From the NCBI RefSeq assembly GCF_028863665.1, contig NZ_JARBFX010000016.1, forward strand, positions 1 through 64,000: a stretch of DNA of 64,000 nt, read 5' to 3'. The position numbers and the translations under genes are program-made. The stretch comes from Aquabacter sediminis. Its GTDB lineage: Bacteria; Pseudomonadota; Alphaproteobacteria; Rhizobiales; Xanthobacteraceae. The notes beneath the pieces are model-generated. The model did no database searches and was not told the origin of the DNA. It was given only the letters and a program-made list of their open reading frames with translations. Below, in pieces: positions 57,668 to 64,000 of the stretch (positions within the stretch are counted from its first letter, which is position 1; each line of letters begins with the position of its first letter).

Positions 57668-58099
57668 ATGATCACGCTGGAACTTTGGTATGGGCTGGTC
57701 TTCAGCCTCATCAACATTGCCCTCCAGGCGATGGCGACCGTCATCACCATCCGCTTGCTGCGCATCGCCTCGACGCGGCTCACCGCCCGGCGCAAGGTCG
57801 CGACGCTCATGGTGGTGATGATGATGACGGCGGCGGTCCTCACCCTCGCCCACATCATCCAGGTGCGGATCTGGGCGCTGTCCTATGTGCTGGTGGGCGC
57901 TGTGGATCCGCCTCACAACGCCTTTTACCTCGCCTTCGTGAACTTCACGACGCTTGGCTATGGCGATGTCCTGCCCTCCAAGGAGTGGCGCATTCTGGGC
58001 CCGCTGACAGCAGCCAACGGCATGCTGCTGTTCGGCTGGTCCACCGCCTTGATGTTCGCCGTGCTCTCGCGGGTGCTGCGGCTGTTGCGGATCAATTGA
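57668..58099 (+). CDS. Small two-TM ion channel (potassium channel-like)
   Basis: A 143-residue membrane protein. Hydrophobic segments lie at about 5-30, 44-68 and 112-138; between the last two is the pore loop with the potassium selectivity filter TTLGYGDV (about residues 94-101). The N-terminal helix is followed by an Arg-rich stretch (RLLRIASTRLTARRK). There is no RCK or cyclic-nucleotide domain, so gating is unknown. GGGGAGACACC precedes the ATG at 57668. Together with TrkH and Kup, the window carries three potassium-related proteins at separate loci. Confidence 0.88.
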   Translation: MITLELWYGLVFSLINIALQAMATVITIRLLRIASTRLTARRKVATLMVVMMMTAAVLTLAHIIQVRIWALSYVLVGAVDPPHNAFYLAFVNFTTLGYGDVLPSKEWRILGPLTAANGMLLFGWSTALMFAVLSRVLRLLRIN

Positions 58100-58105
58100 A
58101 GATGC

Positions 58106-58117
58106 GCAAATATTTGC
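58106..58117. repeat. Palindrome GCAAATATTTGC at the edge of the AT-rich island
   Basis: A perfect 12-bp palindrome seven bases past the channel gene stop, exactly where the base composition changes from GC-rich to AT-rich. It may be a protein-binding or recombination site, or chance. Confidence 0.3.
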
Positions 58118-58130
58118 CGCAACTTATTTA

Positions 58131-58138
58131 GGTTCTGC
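58131..58138 (+). repeat. Left copy of 8-bp direct repeat GGTTCTGC flanking the island
   Basis: Matches 59364-59371 at the other edge of the AT-rich segment. Could be a target-site duplication or attachment remnant; an 8-mer shared by two roughly 100-base windows has about a 15 per cent chance of arising randomly. Confidence 0.3.
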
Positions 58139-58183
58139 AGCTTGCCATCCTTCAGAAAATATTCGGATTACAATGAAACCCGC

Positions 58184-59212
58184 TTATGAAATCCCGTCCG
58201 AAATTACGCCATTATCTTCCAAATCAACATCCACCGCCTCCTCAACGACAGTAAGTTTATTCTGCCACTCATGATAAGTGAGATTTGTATTTTCCTCTAC
58301 CCATTCAGTACGTCCATTTGAGTTTCGATCCAGGACGACTGAAGATGCAGCTGACGGACTCCTAAACTGGAAGTCACGAGAAAATATAAGACCAGTATCA
58401 CTGGCCACGAGAACATTTTCATCTATCAGAAATTTCTTCAGCCTAGCATATCCAATCTTCATCAAAGCCGGGTTTTGACTATTTATAGCCTCTGTATACG
58501 CTCCATTTACAAGAGATTTACTTCCTTTTATAATCGTAAATTCTTCATCAACAACAAACGCTGTCGCATATACCTTGTCTCCCGATATTTTAAACTTTGG
58601 AGTCCCGCCATCCTTTACCCGACCGTCCATTCGAACAAGGTCAAAAGTCCTAGAAATTCCACCCTGAGTAACGACTTGGCGGGGCCGAGGCTTGAATAAA
58701 TCCAATCCCACTACTGGCAGGATCGCCAGCAAATTGGAGAGGAAGGCTTCCATGTCGGCTTTGTCGGCTTCGGGGAGGCGGCGACGCTCGGAATCTGGTG
58801 CTTGACCATTGTCGAGACTGACTCGACCGGCATCTCTTGCCATCTGAATCATTCGGGCCTCTAGATACCGCACATGCCCCTTCGTCAACGAATCATCGCT
58901 ACTAGTTATAACTACTGCTGTTTCCCAGAAATCATGACTTGCTGCACTATTGTTAATACGATCTCGGACAGAATCCGCCTCTCCTATATAAGCTCTCATA
59001 GAAAATACATCACTCTGATCTGGACCAAACAGTATGTAAACACCTGTACGATCCGCCTCCGGCCGTGCCCGAAGGCGATCAAATGTCGTCTGAGACCCCA
59101 CCATGACTGACCCCGTCCAACCACGGATCGAGGCAATAGCGAGGCCATTTGGAATACCGTCGACAAGAAATAGCTGGATCGTTCGCCCGAAAGTGCTGCC
59201 AACATTTAGCAT
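58184..59212 (-). CDS. GIY-YIG nuclease-domain protein, probably with C-terminal DUF4357
   Basis: A 342-residue protein on AT-rich DNA unlike its neighbours. The GIY-YIG motifs are visible: TGVYILFG at about residues 56-63, RAYIGEADSVRDRI at about 73-86, and the conserved Glu in VRYLEARMIQMA near 118. The C-terminal part (about 235-310, VASDTGLIFSRDFQFRSPSAASSVVLDRNSNGRTEW) resembles the DUF4357 domain often attached to such nucleases. Start ATG 59212 has AGGTGA 11 bases upstream; GTG 59227 is the alternative. Codon use is A/T-rich, consistent with recent transfer. A defence or mobile-element role is possible but unproven. Confidence 0.85.
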   Translation of the reverse strand: MLNVGSTFGRTIQLFLVDGIPNGLAIASIRGWTGSVMVGSQTTFDRLRARPEADRTGVYILFGPDQSDVFSMRAYIGEADSVRDRINNSAASHDFWETAVVITSSDDSLTKGHVRYLEARMIQMARDAGRVSLDNGQAPDSERRRLPEADKADMEAFLSNLLAILPVVGLDLFKPRPRQVVTQGGISRTFDLVRMDGRVKDGGTPKFKISGDKVYATAFVVDEEFTIIKGSKSLVNGAYTEAINSQNPALMKIGYARLKKFLIDENVLVASDTGLIFSRDFQFRSPSAASSVVLDRNSNGRTEWVEENTNLTYHEWQNKLTVVEEAVDVDLEDNGVISDGIS

Positions 59213-59363
59213 AACAGAATGACTCACCTATTTTGTCGAGCATTGGGTTTAGATTACAATTTTTGCTTTTAGTCGCGCAACACAGATGTGCAGCAAAACA
59301 CAATTTAAAGGTATTATTATACATACAACCGAATTCCGCTGACATTAGAAGCGCGAAACACGG

Positions 59364-59371
59364 GGTTCTGC
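59364..59371 (+). repeat. Right copy of 8-bp direct repeat GGTTCTGC
   Basis: Pairs with 58131-58138. It lies 18 bases outside the DUF72 gene's stop codon, at the point where GC-rich sequence resumes. Confidence 0.3.
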
Positions 59372-59389
59372 GTTTAGGCCAGGCAAATT

Positions 59390-60205
59390 TCATCGGTTTA
59401 ACCGCCGCAGCAGGGCCTGCGCGGCTGCCGGCGCCCGCTCCTTGGCGCCGTTGATGAAATAGAGGAAGCAGTCGCGCGGGGTCTTTGCGCTTTTGGCGGT
59501 CTTCGCCTTGCTTTTCGGGTGGGGGGCCAGCGTTCTCAGCCCCTCCGGCGCGCCGCCCTTCTCCCAAAGCCGCGCCCGCTCCGCCCAGTCATCGAGCGCC
59601 GCCGCCGCATAGCCGGTCTCGATCTCCGCCTTGGCATCCTGGAGGCGGGCATAGACGAAATCGGCGGTCACATCGGCGATCTGCGGATAGTCCGGGCTAT
59701 CCGCCACCACCACCGCCACGTTGCGGGCGCGCACCAGATCGAGGAAAGCCGGGCAGAAGAAGCTTGCATGGCGCACCTCCACCGCGTGGCGCAGGGCGAG
59801 CCCGCCGGCCGTTTCCGGCAAAAGGTCCAGGAAGGCGGAAAAATCGTCGGGATCGAACGCCTTGGTGGGGGCGAACTGCCAGTTGATGGGGCCGAGCTTG
59901 TCGCCCAGTTCCGCAAGGCCGCTCGCCACGAACTTGCCGATGCTCTCCCCCGCCTCCGCCAGCACCCGGCGGTTGGTGGCATAGCGCGGCGCCTTCAAGG
60001 CGAAGACGAAATCCTCCGGCACCGCTTCCGCCCAGGCGCGGAAGGTCTTGGGCGTCTGGGTGCGATAGAAGGTGCCGTTCACCTCAATGGAGGTGACGGC
60101 GCGCGCGGCATGCTCCAGTTCGCGCGCATGGGGCAGGCCCTTGGGGTAAAAAGTGTCCCGCCAGGGCTCGTACGTCCAGCCGCCAATGCCGACCCGGATG
60201 CTCAT
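59390..60205 (-). CDS. DUF72 family protein (YecE-like)
   Basis: A 271-residue TIM-barrel-like protein of the DUF72/YecE family, of unknown activity. Signatures: IRVGIGGWTYEPWRDTFYPKGLP at the N-terminus, SIEVNGTFYRTQTPKTFRAWAEAVPEDFVFALKAPRYATNRR, and the C-terminal VYARLQDA (usually YxRxHG-like) and CFLYFINGAKERAPAAAQAL, matching the family's YVYFNND-type end. Start 60205 has AGGAG upstream; the frame extends to 60250. It is on GC-rich DNA just beyond the island. Function unknown. Confidence 0.9.
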   Translation of the reverse strand: MSIRVGIGGWTYEPWRDTFYPKGLPHARELEHAARAVTSIEVNGTFYRTQTPKTFRAWAEAVPEDFVFALKAPRYATNRRVLAEAGESIGKFVASGLAELGDKLGPINWQFAPTKAFDPDDFSAFLDLLPETAGGLALRHAVEVRHASFFCPAFLDLVRARNVAVVVADSPDYPQIADVTADFVYARLQDAKAEIETGYAAAALDDWAERARLWEKGGAPEGLRTLAPHPKSKAKTAKSAKTPRDCFLYFINGAKERAPAAAQALLRRLNR

Positions 60206-60287
60206 GACGTCTCCTATCACTTTGAACAGAGACGGATTCACCGATCCCACTGGGTCGCATGACGATCCAGTGTGATCGGATCCGGCT

Positions 60288-60749
60288 CTAGGCCAGCGGC
60301 AGAACGTTGGAATATTTCACCTGTTCCAGGGCGAAGGAGCTTTCGATGGAGGCGATGCCGTCGAGGCGGGTGAGCTTGGTCTTCAGGAAGCGCTCATAGC
60401 TGTCCAGATCCGCCACCACCACGCGCAAGAGATAATCCCGCTGCCCGGTCATGAGGTAGCATTCCAGCACTTCCGGCCAGCGGCGGATGGCGGCGGAAAA
60501 GGCGTCCAGCGCATCTTCCCGCTGGCGCTCCAACTTGATGGAGACGAACACGCTCACCGGCAAGCCGGCGGCGCGCTGGTTCAGCACCGCCACATAGCGG
60601 TCGATCAACCCTGCCGCCTCCAGGGCCCGCACGCGCCGCAGGCACGGCGAAGGCGACAGCCCCACCCGGCCCGCGAGGTCCGCCACCGACATGCGCCCGT
60701 CCTCCTGGAGAAGCGCCAGGATCTTTCGGTCTATGGCGTCGATCTGCAT
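60288..60749 (-). CDS. Lrp/AsnC family transcriptional regulator
   Basis: Amino-acid-responsive regulator of 153 residues. N-terminal HTH (IDRKILALLQEDGRMSVADLAGRVGLSPSPCLRRVRALEAAGLI, about 5-50) and C-terminal RAM/AsnC domain (SVFVSIKLERQREDALDAFSAAIRRWPEVLECYLMTGQRDYLLRVVVADL). It is divergent from the E1-like gene with a 139-base shared promoter region, so it probably controls that gene. A similar pairing is known for mdeR/mdeB in Pseudomonas putida. Confidence 0.94.
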   Translation of the reverse strand: MQIDAIDRKILALLQEDGRMSVADLAGRVGLSPSPCLRRVRALEAAGLIDRYVAVLNQRAAGLPVSVFVSIKLERQREDALDAFSAAIRRWPEVLECYLMTGQRDYLLRVVVADLDSYERFLKTKLTRLDGIASIESSFALEQVKYSNVLPLA

Positions 60750-60888
60750 GTTCCTGCCAAGTTCAGCCCCGTTCGTGGCAATATGAACCAGGAATGCGCC
60801 AGCGACAGCCCGATTTCGACATAAACGAGCGACCGACCCGCCTTATAGTGCGCGCACCGACCGGATCATCACTTCCAAGGAGCCGCAA

Positions 60889-63300
60889 ATGGCCGCCCGC
60901 CCCCACCAGGCCGCCCGCCCCACTGAGATCGAGATCCTCGCCGAGCTGGAGCGCAAGGTGCTGTGGCTGGCGAGCTGGACCATTCACAATGCCAACCATC
61001 TGCGTCCCAGCACTGACGGGCTGAAGGTGGGTGGCCACCAGGCCTCCTCGGCCTCCCTCGCCACCATCATGACGGCGCTCTACTTCCACACCCTGCGGCC
61101 GCAGGACCGGGTGGCGGTGAAGCCCCATGCCAGCCCCATCTTCCACGCCATCCAGTATCTGCTCGGCAACCAGACCCGGGAGAAGCTGGAGACCTTCCGC
61201 GGCTTCAAGGGCGCCCAGTCCTATCCCTCCCGCACCAAGGACACGGACGACGTGGACTTCTCCACCGGCTCGGTGGGCCTCGGCGTGGCACAGACTTTGT
61301 TTGCCAGCCTCGCCCAGGACTATGTCCATGCCCACGGTTTGGCCGGCGGGCGGCCGGAAGGGCGCATGGTGGCGCTGGTGGGCGATGCGGAGCTGGACGA
61401 GGGCAATGTCTTCGAGGCGCTGCTGGAGGGCTGGAAGCACGACGTCCGCAACACCTGGTGGATCGTCGACTATAACCGCCAGAGCCTGGATGCCGTGGTG
61501 CGCGAGGGGCTCTATGAGCGCTTCGTCGGCATTTTCGAGGCTATGGGCTGGCAGGTGGTGATCCTGAAATACGGCTCGCTCCAGGAGGCTGCCTTTCGCG
61601 AGCCCGGCGGGGCGGCGCTGAAGCACTGGATCGACACCTGCCCCAACACGGAATATTCCGCCCTCACCTTCCAGGGCGGCGCCGCCTGGCGAAAGCGCCT
61701 CCTGGACGATCTGGGCGACCAGGGCGATGTCACCGCCTTGATCGAAAAGCGCACGGACGCGGAACTCTCCGCCCTCATGACCAATCTGGGCGGGCATGAC
61801 CTGCCCACCATCATGGAGGCCTTCGATTCCATCGACCATGACCGGCCGGTCTGCTTCCTCTGCTACACGGTGAAGGGGTTCGGCCTGCCGCTCGCGGGCC
61901 ACAAGGACAACCATGCCGGCCTCATGACGCCCACGCAGATGGAGAGCCTGCGGGCCGCCATGAACATCCGGCCGGGCCAGGAATGGGAGCCCTTCGAGGG
62001 CACCCGCCTGCCCGCCCCGGTACTGGACGCCTTCCTGAAGCAGGTGCCGTTCCGCCGCGAGGGCACCCGTCGCTTCACGGCGCCGGCGCTTGCCGTGCCG
62101 GACCTGCCCACCCCGCCCAATGCGACGCTCTCCACCCAAGCCGGCTTCGGCCTGATCCTCCAGGACCTCGCCAAGGGGGACAGCGGGCTGGCCAATCGCA
62201 TCGTCACCACTTCGCCGGACGTGACGGTGTCCACCAATCTGGGCCCCTGGGTGAACCGGCGCGGCCTGTTCGCCGAGCGCGCCTTGCCGGACGTGTTCAA
62301 GCGCGAGCGCATTCCCTCCACCTTCAACTGGGACTTCTCGCCCAAGGGCCAGCACATGGAGCTGGGCATTGCCGAGATGAACCTGTTCCTGATGCTCTCG
62401 GCGCTCGGCCTGTCCCATTCCCTGTTCGGGGCGCGGCTGATCCCGGTGGGCACGCTCTATGATCCCTTCATCTGCCGCGGCCTCGATGCCCTGAACTATG
62501 CCTGCTACCAGGATGCCCGCTTCATCCTGGTGGCCACCCCCTCCGGCATCACGCTGGCCCCCGAGGGCGGCGCGCACCAGTCCATTTCCACGCCGCTCAT
62601 CGGCATGGCGCAGGACGGGCTCGCCTCCTTCGAACCGGCCTTCGTGGACGAGCTGGCGGTGCTCATGCACTTCGCCTTCGATTATGTGCAGCGGGACGGC
62701 GCCGGTGAGCCGGACGAGCGCAACTGGCTGCGGGACGAGACCGGCGGCTCGGTCTATTTCCGCCTGTCCACCCGCAGCCTCGAACAGCCCCGCCGCACGC
62801 TTTCCGAGACGCAGAAGCGCCATATGGTGGATGGCGCCTATTGGCTGCGCGAGCCCGGTCCCAATTGCGAGGTGGTGGTGGCCGTTCAGGGCGCCCTCAC
62901 CCCCGAGGCCATCGCGGCTTTGGGCATGATGGCGGAGGACCGGCGCGATGTGGGCCTCCTCGCCGTCACCTCCGCCGACCGCCTGAATGCCGGCTGGACC
63001 GCCGCCTCCCGTGCCCGCGAGCGCGGCCAGATGCAGGCGGAAAGCCATGTGGAGCGCCTGCTCGCCCCCCTGCCCCGCCATTGCGGCCTCGTCACCGTCA
63101 TCGATGGACACCCGGCGACCCTCGGTTGGCTCGGCTCCGTGCATGGCCACCGGGTGCGGGCTTTGGGCGTGGAGCATTTCGGCCAGACCGGCACGCTGGA
63201 TGACCTCTACCGCCACCACGGCCTCGACGCCGCCGCCATCGTCGCAGCCGCCCAGGCCATCGCGCCGGGCCGCCCCATGCGGCATTTGCGGGCACTGTGA
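60889..63300 (+). CDS. Thiamine-diphosphate 2-oxoacid dehydrogenase E1-like protein (AceE/MdeB-like)
   Basis: An 803-residue ThDP enzyme of the homodimeric pyruvate dehydrogenase E1 group, shorter than E. coli AceE (887). Visible: LRPSTDGLKVGGHQASSASLATIMTALYF with substrate histidines, the ThDP motif GDAELDEGNVFEALLEGW near residue 165, and transketolase-like Pyr-domain motifs (HMELGIAEMNLFLMLSALG; TPSGITLAPEGGAHQSI) and a C-terminal domain (VIDGHPATLGWLGSVHGHRVRALGVEHFGQTG). No E2/E3 genes are adjacent. The divergent Lrp regulator suggests an amino-acid-linked role such as 2-oxobutyrate oxidation, as for MdeB; this is inference. Confidence 0.85.
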   Translation: MAARPHQAARPTEIEILAELERKVLWLASWTIHNANHLRPSTDGLKVGGHQASSASLATIMTALYFHTLRPQDRVAVKPHASPIFHAIQYLLGNQTREKLETFRGFKGAQSYPSRTKDTDDVDFSTGSVGLGVAQTLFASLAQDYVHAHGLAGGRPEGRMVALVGDAELDEGNVFEALLEGWKHDVRNTWWIVDYNRQSLDAVVREGLYERFVGIFEAMGWQVVILKYGSLQEAAFREPGGAALKHWIDTCPNTEYSALTFQGGAAWRKRLLDDLGDQGDVTALIEKRTDAELSALMTNLGGHDLPTIMEAFDSIDHDRPVCFLCYTVKGFGLPLAGHKDNHAGLMTPTQMESLRAAMNIRPGQEWEPFEGTRLPAPVLDAFLKQVPFRREGTRRFTAPALAVPDLPTPPNATLSTQAGFGLILQDLAKGDSGLANRIVTTSPDVTVSTNLGPWVNRRGLFAERALPDVFKRERIPSTFNWDFSPKGQHMELGIAEMNLFLMLSALGLSHSLFGARLIPVGTLYDPFICRGLDALNYACYQDARFILVATPSGITLAPEGGAHQSISTPLIGMAQDGLASFEPAFVDELAVLMHFAFDYVQRDGAGEPDERNWLRDETGGSVYFRLSTRSLEQPRRTLSETQKRHMVDGAYWLREPGPNCEVVVAVQGALTPEAIAALGMMAEDRRDVGLLAVTSADRLNAGWTAASRARERGQMQAESHVERLLAPLPRHCGLVTVIDGHPATLGWLGSVHGHRVRALGVEHFGQTGTLDDLYRHHGLDAAAIVAAAQAIAPGRPMRHLRAL

Positions 63301-63380
63301 GGGCGGGCCGGAGGACAGGGGTGGGCAAGTCGGCCCACCCTCTCCATCCCGGTGAGATGGCATTTCTACTGCAACGCGAA

Positions 63381-63407
63381 ATGGTGCACCAAATAATGGT
63401 GCACCAA
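63381..63407 (+). promoter_or_regulatory. Tandem palindromic operator (two TGGTGCACCA boxes)
   Basis: The 12-mer ATGGTGCACCAA occurs at 63381-63392 and 63396-63407, 15 bases apart, each holding the perfect 10-bp palindrome TGGTGCACCA. It lies about 72 bases before the binding-protein start. TGGT-ACCA dyads are typical of GntR/FadR-type regulators; no such gene is in the window. Confidence 0.65.
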
Positions 63408-63478
63408 TAAAAGGGGTGAAATCGACAATCCCCCTGCGTATGGTCCGATCCAACAAGATTTGGATTGGAGGAAACACA

Positions 63479-64000
63479 ATGGATCGTCGCCATTTCCTTA
63501 AAGGAATCGCGGCTCTTCCTGCCCTGGCTGGCACTGCCGGCCTCAGCGCCACTCCTGCTTTCGCACAGGCCCCGTGGCCCAGCCGCGCCATTACGATGAT
63601 CGTGCCCTTCCCTCCGGGTGGGCAGGCGGACCTTGCGGCGCGCCCCGTGGCGAATGCCCTCAACACCATCCTCGGCCAGCCGGTGGTGGTGGAGAACAAG
63701 GGCGGCGCAGGCGGCGCCATCGGCAACGGGCAGGCGGCCAAGGCTGCGCCCGACGGCTATACGATGCTGATGACCTTGTCCTCGGTTGCGGTGCTGCCGG
63801 AGGCGGCGCGCATTTCCGGCCGCACGTCCAGCTATGAGATGAACCAGTTGCAGCCGCTGGCCCGCGTGCTGGCGGACCCCACCGTCCTGGTGGTCCCGGC
63901 CTCTGCCCCCTGGAAGTCGGTGGCGGAGCTGGTGGCCGACGCCAAGGCGAACCCCGGCAAGATCACCTATGGCTCGTCGGGCCTCTACGGCACGCTCCAT
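63479..64000 (+). CDS. Tripartite tricarboxylate transporter (Bug family) substrate-binding protein, partial
   Basis: Start of a second Bug/TctC-type periplasmic binding protein, cut by the window end after 174 codons (family about 325). The N-terminus MDRRHFLKGIAALPALAGTAG has RRHFLK, a twin-arginine (Tat) motif, followed by AFAQ as cleavage site. Then comes the family signature WPSRAITMIVPFPPGGQADLAARPVA and GGAGGAIGNGQAAKAAPDGYTMLMT. GGAGG precedes the ATG. The tandem palindromes upstream suggest repression by a GntR-type regulator. Only about half of the protein can be judged. Confidence 0.92.
   Translation, partial: MDRRHFLKGIAALPALAGTAGLSATPAFAQAPWPSRAITMIVPFPPGGQADLAARPVANALNTILGQPVVVENKGGAGGAIGNGQAAKAAPDGYTMLMTLSSVAVLPEAARISGRTSSYEMNQLQPLARVLADPTVLVVPASAPWKSVAELVADAKANPGKITYGSSGLYGTLH

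Noticed and set aside
60763-63741. A 992-codon open frame antisense to the E1-like gene and binding protein
   Set aside because: Arg/Gly/His-rich translation with no family motifs; the plus-strand genes are clearly real. It arises from GC-rich third positions.

Overview
The window looks like the chromosome of a high-GC alphaproteobacterium of the Rhizobiales (Hyphomicrobiales). I infer Xanthobacteraceae or a close relative (Xanthobacter, Azorhizobium, Ancylobacter or Starkeya type). The lineage markers are GcrA, the Rhizobiales flagellar regulator FtcR, a CarD/CdnL regulator, the argD-argF-hslO order, an hsp20-DUF1150 pair behind a ROSE-type leader, and a SAM-II riboswitch on metZ. Nearly everything is ordinary core genome. 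The one clearly foreign-looking patch is an AT-rich GIY-YIG gene near 58.1-59.4 kb. I saw no rRNA, tRNA, CRISPR array, transposase or prophage.

Layout. 0-3.4 kb (minus): sucC (cut by the window edge), mdh and a ZapE/AFG1 ATPase. 3.7-6.4 kb (plus): a small secreted protein and a FUSC-family membrane protein. 6.4-11.1 kb: a dCTP deaminase-like gene divergent from metZ (promoter plus SAM-II riboswitch), then apaG and trkH. 11.1-14.6 kb (minus): argD-argF, a small Cys-rich ORF, and hslO. 15.0 kb: gcrA behind a cluster of CcrM sites. 15.8-16.8 kb: an orphan Bug-type solute-binding protein. 17.0-24.1 kb (minus): the complete phosphate regulon phoR-pstS-pstC-pstA-pstB-phoU-phoB, with a three-repeat Pho box upstream of pstS and hairpins inside the operon. 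24.4-30.3 kb: a secreted protein, a YbhN-like flippase-fold protein, kup and ahcY.

30.8-36 kb: carD, cheZ and cheY (divergent), ftcR and a methyl-accepting chemotaxis protein, forming a motility and signalling block. 36.1-40.7 kb (minus): a signalling cassette with a periplasmic molybdopterin-oxidoreductase-fold protein, a membrane histidine kinase, a receiver-EAL protein and a receiver-MarR-like protein. 40.9-42.8 kb: an ABC-F ATPase. 43.0-52.8 kb (plus): a compact trehalose/glycogen operon, treS-maltokinase fusion, glgB, glgX, malQ, without a glgE. 52.8-53.7 kb: hsp20 and a DUF1150 gene under a predicted sigma-32 promoter and RNA thermometer. 53.7-57.1 kb (minus): ptsN, hpf, typA. 57.3-60.7 kb: a small hypothetical gene, a two-TM ion channel, the GIY-YIG island, a DUF72 gene and an Lrp-type regulator. 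60.9-64 kb (plus): a pyruvate/2-oxobutyrate dehydrogenase E1-like enzyme and a truncated second Bug-type binding protein with a tandem palindromic operator.

The strongest non-coding signals are the sigma-32 plus ROSE leader of hsp20, the SAM-II leader of metZ, the Pho box, the GANTC cluster before gcrA, and palindromes before ahcY and the last gene. The best candidate for an under-described system is the periplasmic sensor/kinase/EAL/MarR-receiver cassette at 36.1-40.7 kb. All assignments come from reading the sequence; no database search was run.
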